Part shown: positions 39,886 through 48,527 of the stretch, piece by piece | Numbering within the stretch: the first letter of the stretch is position 1 | Layout: every line of letters begins with the position of its first letter | NCBI RefSeq assembly: GCF_013283195.1 | Contig: NZ_JABEKT010000004.1 | Span: forward strand, 332,452-396,451 | Origin: Ensifer adhaerens | GTDB taxonomy: Bacteria > Pseudomonadota > Alphaproteobacteria > Rhizobiales > Rhizobiaceae | Direction of reading: 5' to 3' | DNA: 64,000 nucleotides | Made by a program: the position numbers and the translations under genes | The notes under the pieces: generated by a model | The model's input: only the letters and a program-made list of their open reading frames with translations | What the model was told of the DNA's origin: nothing | The model's database searches: none

Positions 39886-41789
39886 TGAGCCAATCGATAG
39901 CGCCTGCGGGCGACATCCGCCGCTGGCGCTTCGGTATCGGTGCACGCCTTATCCTGGCCTTCGTCGCCATCGTCGGCCTCGCCGTTGGCGCTTGCCTGGT
40001 TGGCTGGCTGTCTTATGAACGGCTGTCGGGCGAACTGTCTCGAATTGCCGAAGACCAGATGCCGCAGCTCGCTTTCGCCTCGCGGCTGTCGAAGGCGGGC
40101 GCGGATATCGGTTCGGTCACCACGGTTCTCGCTGGAGCCGAAACACGTGCGGAGTACAACGAGATTCGCAGCAGCTACGCCGCGCGCCTGCTGACGCTTC
40201 GATCGCTGCTCGGGGAAAGCGGGCCGAAGTCGGATGCGACCGACCTCTTACCGCTGGCAGAAGCGATCGGCGAGAACCTCAACAAGATCGACCTTGCCGC
40301 CGGCAAGCGCTTCACTCTTCGCGAAGCGATGCGTTCCGACATCGACGAGTTGCGTTGGGTCCAGGCGGACCTGCTCGAGGAAGCTGATCCGCTCGTCGAC
40401 GATATTCGCTTCAACATCGAAGCCGAGACCCGCAACGGCCACGGGGCTGCAGCGCTTGCGGAACAGCAAAAGAGCGAGGCCCTGTTGACGGCGGTGTCGC
40501 AGGCAAACCTCGCCACCGGGCTGATCGGCAGGCTCGTCAACGCCACCACGCAAGAGGAAATTCAGGAAACCAACGCCTTTCTCGGCGACAGCGCCGACGA
40601 CCTTGCAAGCCGCATCGCCAGCCTCGAAAACTGGCCGGATAGCATCACCGTCCGCCAGCTGGCGCGCCGCATTCTCGACCAGTCCGACGTGTCGACGGGT
40701 ATCCCCAATCGCAAGCGTTCGGAAATGATCGAGGCGGCAAAGCTCTCCGAACTTGCCGCTCAGAACGGCCGCCTTGTCGACGATCTCGCACGCAGGATCG
40801 AAACAGAAGTCGTGGCGATCGAGGCGAGCGCCGCCGCCGCCGCGCAGCGCGCCGCCACCGCGATCGAAACCGGCCGCAGCCTGCTCTTGGCGATCGCCAT
40901 TCTCGCGGTGCTGCTGGCGACAGCGATCGGCTTCTTCTACGTCTACCGCAATCTGCTGGCGCGCATCCGGCTGCTTTCGGCCGCTGCCGGCGCGATCAGC
41001 AGCGGGCGTCCGGCAACCGCCATCCCGGCAGCAGAGGCGGACGAACTCGGCGATCTCGCCCATGCCCTGGTTCTCTTCCGCCAGACCCGCGACGAATTGA
41101 TCCAGTCGGCAAAACTCGCCGCCCTCGGACAGATGGCGGCGGGCATCGGCCACGAGCTCAATCAGCCACTGGCAGCCCTTCGGGCACATATCCATAGCGC
41201 CACGACGCTGATCGGACGCGGCAAGGGCGAGCAGGCGGTCACCAATCTCGACAAGATGAAGGGATTGACCGGGCGCATGGCCGACCAGATCAGCCATATC
41301 CGCCGCTTTGCCCGCCGACCCGACGCGCAGTTGCGGCCGGTCGATCTGACCGCTGCCGTCCGTGACGCATTCAGTCTGCTTGAACACAGGTTCGAGGAAG
41401 AGGCTGTCGAAATGCAATTGCGCCTGCCGGAGGACGCCGCGGTCATGGTCATGGCCGAACCTGTGCGGCTGGAACAGGTGGCGGTCAATCTCATCGGCAA
41501 TGCCCTGGACGCTATCAAAGACAGGCCCGTACGCCGGGTACATGCGACGATCGAACAGGCAGGCGCCGATGCCCGACTCATCGTTGGCGACACCGGCAGC
41601 GGCATTGCCGCTGATGACGTTGCCGCGGTCTTCGACCCGTTCTTTACCACCAAACCAGTCGGCACCGGTCTCGGTCTCGGTCTTTCCATTTCCTACAACA
41701 TCGTCAAGGACTTCGGCGGCGAGATCTCGATCCTTGAGACCGGTGTGCATGGCACCCAATTCCTCGTATCCCTGAAAGGCCCGCAATGA
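39882..41789 (+). CDS. Sensor histidine kinase, PgtB-like
   Basis: 635 residues from ATG 39882, which overlaps the PgtC-like stop (ATGA). An ATG 9 bp earlier is possible. Membrane helices are at about 22-42 and 333-355, enclosing a periplasmic helical sensor of about 290 residues, followed by HAMP. The kinase core has the phospho-acceptor H424 in GIGHELNQPLAAL, the N box NLIGNALDAI, and G boxes DTGSGI and GTGLGLGLSI. It should phosphorylate the response regulator encoded next (4-bp overlap) in response to ligand on the PgtC-like protein. Confidence 0.85.
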   Translation: MMSQSIAPAGDIRRWRFGIGARLILAFVAIVGLAVGACLVGWLSYERLSGELSRIAEDQMPQLAFASRLSKAGADIGSVTTVLAGAETRAEYNEIRSSYAARLLTLRSLLGESGPKSDATDLLPLAEAIGENLNKIDLAAGKRFTLREAMRSDIDELRWVQADLLEEADPLVDDIRFNIEAETRNGHGAAALAEQQKSEALLTAVSQANLATGLIGRLVNATTQEEIQETNAFLGDSADDLASRIASLENWPDSITVRQLARRILDQSDVSTGIPNRKRSEMIEAAKLSELAAQNGRLVDDLARRIETEVVAIEASAAAAAQRAATAIETGRSLLLAIAILAVLLATAIGFFYVYRNLLARIRLLSAAAGAISSGRPATAIPAAEADELGDLAHALVLFRQTRDELIQSAKLAALGQMAAGIGHELNQPLAALRAHIHSATTLIGRGKGEQAVTNLDKMKGLTGRMADQISHIRRFARRPDAQLRPVDLTAAVRDAFSLLEHRFEEEAVEMQLRLPEDAAVMVMAEPVRLEQVAVNLIGNALDAIKDRPVRRVHATIEQAGADARLIVGDTGSGIAADDVAAVFDPFFTTKPVGTGLGLGLSISYNIVKDFGGEISILETGVHGTQFLVSLKGPQ

Positions 41790-43126
41790 CGTTGGACCCG
41801 GATATCATCCTGATCGACGACGATGCCAGCGTGCTTGACGCCTGTTGCCAGGTGCTCGAACTGGAAGATTTCAGCGTATCCCCGCACGGTTCGGTGGCAT
41901 CGGCGCTAACGGGCCTTTGCGCCGACAGCCGCGCCGTCATCGTTTCCGACGTGCGCATGCCGGATCATGATGGCTTCGATCTGGTTGCAGCTGTGCGCAA
42001 GATCGACCAGGACATCCCGATCATACTGATGTCGGGCCATGGCGACATCCCGATGGCCCTTCGCGCCATGCGCGACGGCGCCTGGGATTTTCTGGAGAAG
42101 CCCGCCGATCCCGTGCATCTCATCGAAACCGTACGGCGCGCCCGCGAACATCGCCGCCTGCTGCTCGAAAACCGGCGGCTGCGGCTGTCGGTCGATGACG
42201 ATGGCTGGGAAACGCGCCTGATCGGGCATTCAGCGCCCATGGTGGCATTGCGCGAAAAGCTGAAGCGGATTGCGGCAGCGGCGACCGATGCGCTCATCAT
42301 CGGCGAGACCGGCACCGGCAAGGAAGTGACGGCACGCGCGCTCCACGATTTCAGCGGGCGCAAGGGGCGTTTCGTTGCGGTCAACTGCGGCGCCATCCCC
42401 GAAACCATTCTGGAATCCGAACTCTTCGGCCACGAAGCCGGCGCCTTTACCGGCGCGCGCGAAAAGCGCATCGGCAAGATCGAATACGCCGACGGCGGCA
42501 CGCTTTTCCTCGACGAGATCGAATCGATGCCGCTTGCCGCCCAGGTGCGGTTGCTGCGCGTGCTGCAGGAGCGCGTCATCGAGCGGCTCGGCTCCAATAT
42601 CGAGCTGCCGGTCGACATGCGCGTCGTGGCGGCGACCAAGGCGGATCTGCACGCGGCGGCAAAGAAGGGCGATTTCCGCGAGGATCTGGCCTACCGCCTC
42701 GACATCGCCCGCGTAGAATTGCCGCCGCTGGCGCAACGCAAGGGCGACGTCGGCCTACTGTTCCAGCATTTCCTCGGGCTCGCCGCCCGTAGGCAGGGCC
42801 GCACGCCGCCACGGGTAAGCGCCGAACTTCTGGCCGATCTTAATGGCAGGCCATGGCCGGGAAACGTTCGCGAGTTGCGCAACGTCGCGGAGCGCTTCGT
42901 GCTCGGGCTTGAGGATCGGTCCGAGCTCGACCGGGCGACGTCAAGCGGCGAGACGCTGGAGGTGCAGATGGACCGGCTGGAGCGCGCCATCCTGCTCGAC
43001 AGCCTCGCCAGAAACGACGGCCGCGTCGGCGCGACCGCAGATGCGCTCGGCATTTCCCGCAAGACGCTCTACCTCAAGATGCGCAAATTCGACATCGCTG
43101 CCCAGAATGATGGTGACGCCGGGTGA
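41786..43126 (+). CDS. Sigma-54-dependent response regulator, PgtA/DctD-like
   Basis: 446 residues. The receiver domain has acidic pocket D11-D12 and phospho-acceptor D55 (VSDVRMPD). The AAA+ domain has Walker A GETGTGKE (173-180), the sigma-54 contact loop GAFTGA (219-224) and Walker B LFLDEIE. A Fis-type HTH ends the protein (DGRVGATADALGISRKTLYLKMRKF). All activator motifs are intact. The gene overlaps the kinase gene by 4 bp. Immediately downstream are two direct repeats and a sigma-54 promoter in front of the transporter operon, which is its evident target. Confidence 0.9.
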   Translation: MTLDPDIILIDDDASVLDACCQVLELEDFSVSPHGSVASALTGLCADSRAVIVSDVRMPDHDGFDLVAAVRKIDQDIPIILMSGHGDIPMALRAMRDGAWDFLEKPADPVHLIETVRRAREHRRLLLENRRLRLSVDDDGWETRLIGHSAPMVALREKLKRIAAAATDALIIGETGTGKEVTARALHDFSGRKGRFVAVNCGAIPETILESELFGHEAGAFTGAREKRIGKIEYADGGTLFLDEIESMPLAAQVRLLRVLQERVIERLGSNIELPVDMRVVAATKADLHAAAKKGDFREDLAYRLDIARVELPPLAQRKGDVGLLFQHFLGLAARRQGRTPPRVSAELLADLNGRPWPGNVRELRNVAERFVLGLEDRSELDRATSSGETLEVQMDRLERAILLDSLARNDGRVGATADALGISRKTLYLKMRKFDIAAQNDGDAG

Positions 43127-43176
43127 TGTTACCGGTTTGACCCCACGGTCTTGCCGGGATGTTACCGTTTTTACCC
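43125..43176 (+). promoter_or_regulatory. Two tandem upstream activator sites for the response regulator
   Basis: GATGTTACCG occurs at 43125-43134 and 43158-43167, 33 bp apart (three helical turns), each followed by a T-rich spacer and ACCC, within GGG-N16/17-CCC frames. They lie 42-93 bp upstream of the -24 element at 43218. The first overlaps the end of the regulator gene. Binding by the PgtA-like protein is inferred from position. Confidence 0.65.
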
Positions 43177-43217
43177 AAAGCGCAATGCGAACCCCTGATT
43201 TCCGGGCATTCTCAAAC

Positions 43218-43232
43218 TGGCACGGCGCTTGC
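43218..43232 (+). promoter_or_regulatory. Sigma-54 promoter of the AfuABC-like transporter operon
   Basis: TGGCACGGCGCTTGC matches the sigma-54 consensus (TGGCACG-N4-TTGC) completely, with GG and GC 10 bp apart. The start codon at 43288 is about 45 bp past the expected transcription start. Confidence 0.85.
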
Positions 43233-43287
43233 TCCCATAGGGTCGGACACCAAACAAGCGGTGTCCCTATTGGGAGGAGATACCTAT

Positions 43288-44607
43288 ATGTTGAAGACCA
43301 TTGCTGCGGCGATGCTGATGTCGGCCGCCTTCGTTGTGACGGTTCACGCCCAGGACGGCGGAAAAGTCACGATCGTCACGTCGTTTTCCAAGGACGTAAC
43401 CGATCCGTTCAAGGCGGGTTTTGAGGCCGCAAATCCCGGCTTTACCCTCGACGTCCAGAACAAGAGCACCAGCTCGGGCGTCAAATACATCGATGAAACC
43501 AAGGTGAACAACCAGGTCGACCTGTTCTGGGCGTCGGCGCCGGACGCATTCGACAGCCTCAAGAGCCGCGAACTGCTGGCCAAGTTCACCCCTTCGGTCA
43601 CGGGCCTTCCCGAAAAGGTCGGCTCCTACCCCGTCAACGACAAGGACGGCTATTACTTCGGCTTTGCCGCCTCGGGTTACGGCATCATGTCCAACGACCG
43701 TTATCTCGAAGCCAATGACCTGCCGAAGCCGGTCGAGTGGAGCGATCTCACCAAGCCGGAATACCACGACCACATCGCGATTGCCGCCCCTTCGCGCTCG
43801 GGCACGACCCACCTGACGATCGAAACGATCCTGCAGGGTGAAGGTTGGGACAAGGGTTGGGCGACCCTGAAGGGGATCGGCGGCAACCTGCAGCAGGTCA
43901 CCGAACGCTCGTTCGGCGTGCCGGACGCGGTCAACTCCGGCCAGACCGGTATCGGCATCGTCATCGACTTCTTCGCCTTCTCGGCGCAGGCAAGCGGCTT
44001 CCCCGTTTCCTTTGCCTACCCGTCGGTCACCACGGTCGTTCCGGCCAACATCGGCATCGTCGCCAACGCGCCGAACCAGGCTGGTGCGGAAGCCTTCGTC
44101 AACTACCTGCTGTCGGAAAAGGGCCAGGCCGTGCTGCTCGAGCCGGCGATCCGCCGTCTGCCGATCAACCCGGCGCTCTACGAGAAGGCACCGGAAGGTT
44201 TCCCGAACCCGTTCAAGGATCCGCGCTTCCAGTCGATGATCACGTTTGATGCCGACGTTTCGAAGAAGCGGACCGACGTCGTCGATACGCTTTACGACCA
44301 GCTGATCTCGTTCCAGCTCGACAACATCAAGGGTGCCACCAAGGCGATCCATGAAGCGGAAAAGGCCGTTGCAGCCAACGAGCAGGCAGCCGCCCGCGCA
44401 TTGTTGACGGAAGCCCACGCGCTGATCGCCGCCATGCCGATCACGGCCGAAGAAGCTGCCAGCCAGCAGATCCGCGACGCCTTCACTGGCGGTGAGGAAA
44501 AGACCGCCCGCCAGGCGGAGCTCGAGCAGAAATGGGCCGCCTTCGCGAGCGAGAAATACGCCGCCGCCAAGGCCAAGGCCGAAGAAGCGCTGGCGCTCGT
44601 CGACTGA
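43288..44607 (+). CDS. ABC transporter substrate-binding protein, AfuA-like
   Basis: 439 residues from ATG 43288, with GGGAGGAG 7 bp upstream. Signal peptide 1-22 (MLKTIAAAMLMSAAFVVTVHAQ). The binding fold has VTIVTSFSKDVTDPFKAGFEAANPGF, DLFWASAPDAFDSLKSRELL and IAAPSRSGTTHLTIETILQGEGWDKGW, so it is a clear paralogue of the sensor protein at 38536. Iron-type tyrosine ligands (YY near the C-terminal half) are not evident. The AfuA family includes sugar-phosphate binders, which suits the PgtC-like control. A C-terminal helical tail of about 100 residues is shared with the sensor. Confidence 0.82.
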   Translation: MLKTIAAAMLMSAAFVVTVHAQDGGKVTIVTSFSKDVTDPFKAGFEAANPGFTLDVQNKSTSSGVKYIDETKVNNQVDLFWASAPDAFDSLKSRELLAKFTPSVTGLPEKVGSYPVNDKDGYYFGFAASGYGIMSNDRYLEANDLPKPVEWSDLTKPEYHDHIAIAAPSRSGTTHLTIETILQGEGWDKGWATLKGIGGNLQQVTERSFGVPDAVNSGQTGIGIVIDFFAFSAQASGFPVSFAYPSVTTVVPANIGIVANAPNQAGAEAFVNYLLSEKGQAVLLEPAIRRLPINPALYEKAPEGFPNPFKDPRFQSMITFDADVSKKRTDVVDTLYDQLISFQLDNIKGATKAIHEAEKAVAANEQAAARALLTEAHALIAAMPITAEEAASQQIRDAFTGGEEKTARQAELEQKWAAFASEKYAAAKAKAEEALALVD

Positions 44608-44620
44608 CATCGGCTCAAAA

Positions 44621-44645
44621 GGCCGCCTGCCACGGGCGGGCGGCC
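44621..44645 (+). terminator. Hairpin between binding-protein and permease genes (attenuator?)
   Basis: GGCCGCC (44621-44627) and GGCGGCC (44639-44645) form a GC stem 13 bp after the binding-protein stop. The next gene starts 180 bp later in the same direction. Such a hairpin would lower permease expression relative to the binding protein or stabilise its mRNA. The rest of the 217-bp gap shows nothing clear. Confidence 0.5.
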
Positions 44646-44824
44646 ACCCCGAAAACTTTTGCCTTCGCCAAGCCTGACGCGCCTGCCAGTCGGCTCTCAG
44701 AGATCTGAACCGATCCTGGAGCAACGGTGCAGCAGTCGAAAGCGTTGCCGCGACCCCAGCGATCCAGAGGCGCGGGGCGCAGCAAGCGCGTCAGGCTTGT
44801 CGACCACAATCCGGAGTCTGCCCC

Positions 44825-46534
44825 ATGGCGCTCGTTCAATCCATTCTCATAAGACGTGTTTCGGCCAAGCCCGGACAGATCTTCGCGATCTCGGTAATCG
44901 CCCTTTTCCTTGCAATTTTCCTGATCATCCCGGCCGGGACGGTCATCTACACCGCCTTCACCGAAAAGGGCACCGGCGCGCTGACGATCGTCAACTTCGT
45001 CGATTTCTTCAACACCGACCTGTTCCGGCGGTCGTTCTTCAACTCCGTTTACGTCTCCGGCATGTCGGTGGTCTGGGCGAGCGCCATCGCACTGCCGCTT
45101 GCGGTGCTGACGACGCGCTTCGACTTCCGCGGCTCGCTGATCATCCAGACGCTCGGCTTCGTGCCGCTGATCATGCCGCCTTTCGTCGGCGCCGTCGCGA
45201 TGCAGCTGCTCTTCGGCCGCAACGGCACCGTCAACCTGATCCTTAACGACTGGTTCGGCATCCGCATTCCCTTCATGGAAGGGCTGAACGGCGTCATCTT
45301 CGTGCAGTCGCTGCACTACTTCCCCTTCATCCTCATCAATCTGTCGACAAGCCTGCGCAACATCGACCGCTCGATGGAGGAAGCCGCACAGAACCTCGGT
45401 TCGTCGGGCGTCCGGCTGTTCCGCCGCATCGTCTTCCCGCTGGCAATGCCGGGCTACCTCGCCGGCGCCTCGCTGGTCTTCGTCAAGGTCTTCGATGACC
45501 TGGCCACACCGCTGCTTCTCAACGTCAAGGACATGCTGGCGCCCCAAGCCTATCTGCGCGTCACCTCGGTGGGCCTCACCGACCCGATGGGCTACGTCAT
45601 CTCCGTCATTCTGATCGCCGTCTCGATCTTCGCCATGTGGCTTTCCGCCATTGCCATGCGCGGCAAGGACTATTCGACGACCCAGCGCGGCGGCGGTGGT
45701 CTATCCCGCCGCAAGCTCAGCCGCGGTGAAAGCATCATTGCCTATGGCGTCGTCGGCCTGATCCTGCTGCTCGTGCTGTCGCCGCATATCGGCCTGTTGC
45801 TGCTGTCGCTTGCAACCGTCTGGTCCTTCAGCCCGATGCCTGATGGTTTCACCATGGCGCACTACGGGCGGGTGTTCGGCGAAAGCTCGCTCTACATCAA
45901 GAACACGCTGATCTACGCCAGCCTCGCCGGCCTGATCGACGTGGTCATCGGCGGTGCGATTGCCTATCTCGTGCTGCGCACCAAGGTCGTCGGCCGCCGC
46001 TGGCTCGATTGGGCGGCAACGTCCGCTCTTGCAATCCCCGGCGTCGTGCTCGGTATCGGCTACCTCCGCACGTTCTACGGCGTAACGCTGCCGGACGGCA
46101 CACCGCTCGCCACCCTCTGGGTCATGGTGGTTCTGGCGCTTGCCATCCGCCGGCTGCCCTACGCGCTCAGGGCCTGCTACGCAGCACTGCAGCAGGTTTC
46201 GGAATCGCTGGAAGAGGCGGCGGAAAACCTCGGCGCCACCAAGCAGCGGACGATCCGCCGCATCGTGTTGCCGCTGATGACGGGCGGTCTGCTTGCCGGC
46301 TTCGTCACCAGCTTCTCGACGGCTGCCGTCGAGCTGTCGGCAACGCTGATGCTGATCCAGAGCAACTCGGACGCACCGCTCGCCTACGGGCTCTACGTCT
46401 TCATGCAATCGCCGGCGGGTCGTGGCCCGGGTGCAGCCCTCGGCGTCATCGCCGTCGTCATGGTCGCACTCTGCACCCTGCTCTCGCACTACGTCATCGA
46501 GCGCCGCCAGAAGGCGCTGGGTATGACGAAATAG
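44825..46534 (+). CDS. ABC transporter permease, two-domain FbpB/AfuB-like
   Basis: 569 residues with about twelve membrane segments: two fused permease halves, each with an EAA loop (EEAAQNLGSSGVRLFRRIVFPLAMPGYLAGA and EEAAENLGATKQRTIRRIVLPLMTGGLLAGF). This duplication is typical of ferric- and sugar-phosphate-type importers. It forms the whole channel alone. It lies between the binding-protein and ATPase genes. Confidence 0.9.
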   Translation: MALVQSILIRRVSAKPGQIFAISVIALFLAIFLIIPAGTVIYTAFTEKGTGALTIVNFVDFFNTDLFRRSFFNSVYVSGMSVVWASAIALPLAVLTTRFDFRGSLIIQTLGFVPLIMPPFVGAVAMQLLFGRNGTVNLILNDWFGIRIPFMEGLNGVIFVQSLHYFPFILINLSTSLRNIDRSMEEAAQNLGSSGVRLFRRIVFPLAMPGYLAGASLVFVKVFDDLATPLLLNVKDMLAPQAYLRVTSVGLTDPMGYVISVILIAVSIFAMWLSAIAMRGKDYSTTQRGGGGLSRRKLSRGESIIAYGVVGLILLLVLSPHIGLLLLSLATVWSFSPMPDGFTMAHYGRVFGESSLYIKNTLIYASLAGLIDVVIGGAIAYLVLRTKVVGRRWLDWAATSALAIPGVVLGIGYLRTFYGVTLPDGTPLATLWVMVVLALAIRRLPYALRACYAALQQVSESLEEAAENLGATKQRTIRRIVLPLMTGGLLAGFVTSFSTAAVELSATLMLIQSNSDAPLAYGLYVFMQSPAGRGPGAALGVIAVVMVALCTLLSHYVIERRQKALGMTK

Positions 46535-46552
46535 AAATTCGGGAGGAACATT

Positions 46553-47653
46553 ATGACTGTCAACATCAACAGCGCCGCTCTCGCGGTCAGCCCCGCCAAG
46601 GCGATCAGCATCAGCGACGTCAATCTCTATTACGGCGCCCTTCACGTGCTGAAGGACATCAACCTGGAGATCCAGCCGGGCGAATTCTTCGCCTTTCTCG
46701 GCCCGTCCGGCTGCGGCAAGACCACGCTTCTCCGTCTGATCGCCGGCTTCAACAACGCCCGGCAGGGCAAGGTCGTCATCGGCGGCCAGGACGTGCTCGA
46801 CATGCCCGCATGGAAACGCGACGTCGGCATGGTCTTTCAGTCGTATGCGCTTTGGCCGCATATGACGGTTGCCGCCAATGTCGCCTTCGGCCTGGAAGAG
46901 CGGCGCCTGCCCCGCGCCGAAGTCGAGCGCCGGGTCCAGGCGGCACTCGAACTCGTGGGGCTGAAACATCTCGCCGACCGTCGCCCGTCGCAGCTTTCCG
47001 GCGGACAGCAACAACGCGTGGCTTTGGCGCGCACCATCGCCATCGAGCCGAAGGTGCTCTTGCTCGACGAGCCGCTCTCCAACCTCGACGCCAAGATGCG
47101 CGTCGAAGTCCGGCGCGAGTTGCGCGAGCTGCAGCAGCGGCTGAAGCTGACGACGATCTTCGTCACCCACGACCAGGAAGAGGCCAACACCGTCTGCGAC
47201 CGCATCGCCGTCTTCAACGAAGGGCGCATCCAGCAGGTCGGCACGCCGATGGGGCTCTACGAGAAGCCCGCCAACCTGTTCGTCGCCAACTTCCTCGGCA
47301 CGGCGAACATTCTTGACGGCACTGTCTCGGGTTCCGGCACGCAGCGGACGTTTGAGGTAGCCGGTGCCGGCTCGATCCCGATCCCGGCCGGCGCGTCCGT
47401 GCCGGCAGGCGCCAAGCTCGTCTTCCGGCCGCAATATGCCACCCTCGGCACACTGGAGCCGGGCGCGGTAGCCTTGACCGGCACGATCGCGCATCGCGAA
47501 TTCCTGGGCGCGACCGTGCGCTACGGCGTGCAGGTCGGCACCACCACGGTACTGATCGATGCACCGTTCCACTCCGGCGAAGCGCTGCTTGAGACCGGAG
47601 CGACGACGATGCTCGGCCTCAAGCCGTCCTCGGCGCTCTGGCTTGCCGAGTGA
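46553..47653 (+). CDS. ABC transporter ATP-binding protein, FbpC/AfuC-like
   Basis: 366 residues. ATPase domain: Walker A GPSGCGKTT, Q-loop MVFQSYALWPHM, signature LSGGQQQRVALARTI, Walker B LLLDEPLSNLD, switch VTHDQEE. About residues 240-366 are a TOBE-type regulatory domain. GGGAGGAAC lies before the ATG, 18 bp after the permease stop. The first codons hold an odd extra stretch (NINSAALAVSPAKAISIS) before the domain. A strong terminator follows at 47660. Confidence 0.92.
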   Translation: MTVNINSAALAVSPAKAISISDVNLYYGALHVLKDINLEIQPGEFFAFLGPSGCGKTTLLRLIAGFNNARQGKVVIGGQDVLDMPAWKRDVGMVFQSYALWPHMTVAANVAFGLEERRLPRAEVERRVQAALELVGLKHLADRRPSQLSGGQQQRVALARTIAIEPKVLLLDEPLSNLDAKMRVEVRRELRELQQRLKLTTIFVTHDQEEANTVCDRIAVFNEGRIQQVGTPMGLYEKPANLFVANFLGTANILDGTVSGSGTQRTFEVAGAGSIPIPAGASVPAGAKLVFRPQYATLGTLEPGAVALTGTIAHREFLGATVRYGVQVGTTTVLIDAPFHSGEALLETGATTMLGLKPSSALWLAE

Positions 47654-47659
47654 ACCATC

Positions 47660-47692
47660 GGGCACCCGCCGGCCATTCTCCGGCGGGTGCCC
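47660..47692 (+). terminator. Terminator of the AfuABC-like operon
   Basis: GGGCACCCGCCGG (47660-47672) pairs perfectly with CCGGCGGGTGCCC (47680-47692) over 13 bp, loop 7 nt, followed by TCCTCTCTTC. It lies 6 bp after the ATPase stop. Confidence 0.85.
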
Positions 47693-47738
47693 TCCTCTCT
47701 TCAATTCCGGCCCGAGGCCGCAATATTTCGAGCATGCC

Positions 47739-48398
47739 ATGACCTCCCCCCTGCCCAACATCATCCTCATCCGCCACGGCGAAACCCAATGGAATGTCGC
47801 CGGCCGACTGCAAGGCCGAAAGGATACGCCGCTGACGGCGAACGGCGTGCGACAGGCGCTGGCCGTCGGGCTGCGGTTGTCCGAGCGGATCGCCGCCGAG
47901 ACCAACCTCAAATTTTGGGTCAGTCCACTCGGGCGCGCGCGCCAGACGGCCTCGATCCTGGCCGACACCTGGTCGGTTCCCTTCGAAGAGTTCACCCATG
48001 ACGAGGCGCTGGTGGAAAGGGCCTATGGTACCTGGGAGGGCCGCGCCCACGACGAGATCGAGCGGGATCTGCCGCATGAATACGAGGCGCAGAACGCCGA
48101 GCCTTGGGATTACGCCATGCCTGGCGGCGAAAGCCGGATCATGCTCGACACTCGCCTGCTCGCCTGGCTTACGACCCTCGATCGCGACAACACGCACGTC
48201 GTAGTCACCCATAGCGGCTGTGTGCGCGCCCTGCGCGGCATTTATACCAAGGCCTCCCGCGAGGAGATCCTTGCCTATCGCGAACCGCAAACAGCGTCCT
48301 TCCTGCTCTCATCAGGCCAGGAAACCATGGTCGGCATTCCGCTCAGCATCCTGCGAGCGCTTGGCTGCGAGGGCGAGGGCCGAACAGTCTGGATCTGA
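47739..48398 (+). CDS. Histidine phosphatase (phosphoglycerate-mutase superfamily)
   Basis: 219 residues from ATG 47739. The phospho-histidine motif is LIRHGETQWN at residues 9-18, with LQGRKDTPLTANGVRQA, the arginine in SPLGRARQTA, the acid in ERAYGTWEGR, and the second histidine in VVVTHSGCVRAL. This is the phosphatase/cofactor-dependent mutase outline. No signal peptide, so it is cytosolic. It directly follows the transporter operon beyond a terminator. A role in dephosphorylating imported organophosphates is plausible but inferred from place alone. Confidence 0.85.
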   Translation: MTSPLPNIILIRHGETQWNVAGRLQGRKDTPLTANGVRQALAVGLRLSERIAAETNLKFWVSPLGRARQTASILADTWSVPFEEFTHDEALVERAYGTWEGRAHDEIERDLPHEYEAQNAEPWDYAMPGGESRIMLDTRLLAWLTTLDRDNTHVVVTHSGCVRALRGIYTKASREEILAYREPQTASFLLSSGQETMVGIPLSILRALGCEGEGRTVWI

Positions 48399-48481
48399 AC
48401 GGCGCGGGCCGACGTTGGCTTGAGCAGGCCGGCTGCGAGCGCTAGCGGCTTTCAGTCCGGAAAGGCTTGAAAACAAAGAGA

Positions 48482-48514
48482 TAGAGCGCTTCCGGCCAAA
48501 CCGGAAATGCTCTA
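48482..48514. terminator. Palindromic terminator / rhizobial dispersed palindrome
   Basis: TAGAGC-GC-TTCCGG (48482-48495) and CCGGAA-AT-GCTCTA (48501-48514) form an interrupted stem with loop CCAAA, 14 bp after the diguanylate cyclase stop on the - strand. This GAGCGC-TTCCGG palindrome type is dispersed in rhizobial genomes as far as I recall. Confidence 0.6.
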
Positions 48515-48527
48515 TTCCAGAAGACTG

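Noticed and set aside
43288-44607. The AfuA-like binding protein as a plain ferric-iron transporter
   Set aside because: The FbpA-type paired tyrosines are not evident, and the adjoining Pgt-like sensing genes argue for a phosphorylated organic ligand. Not excluded.
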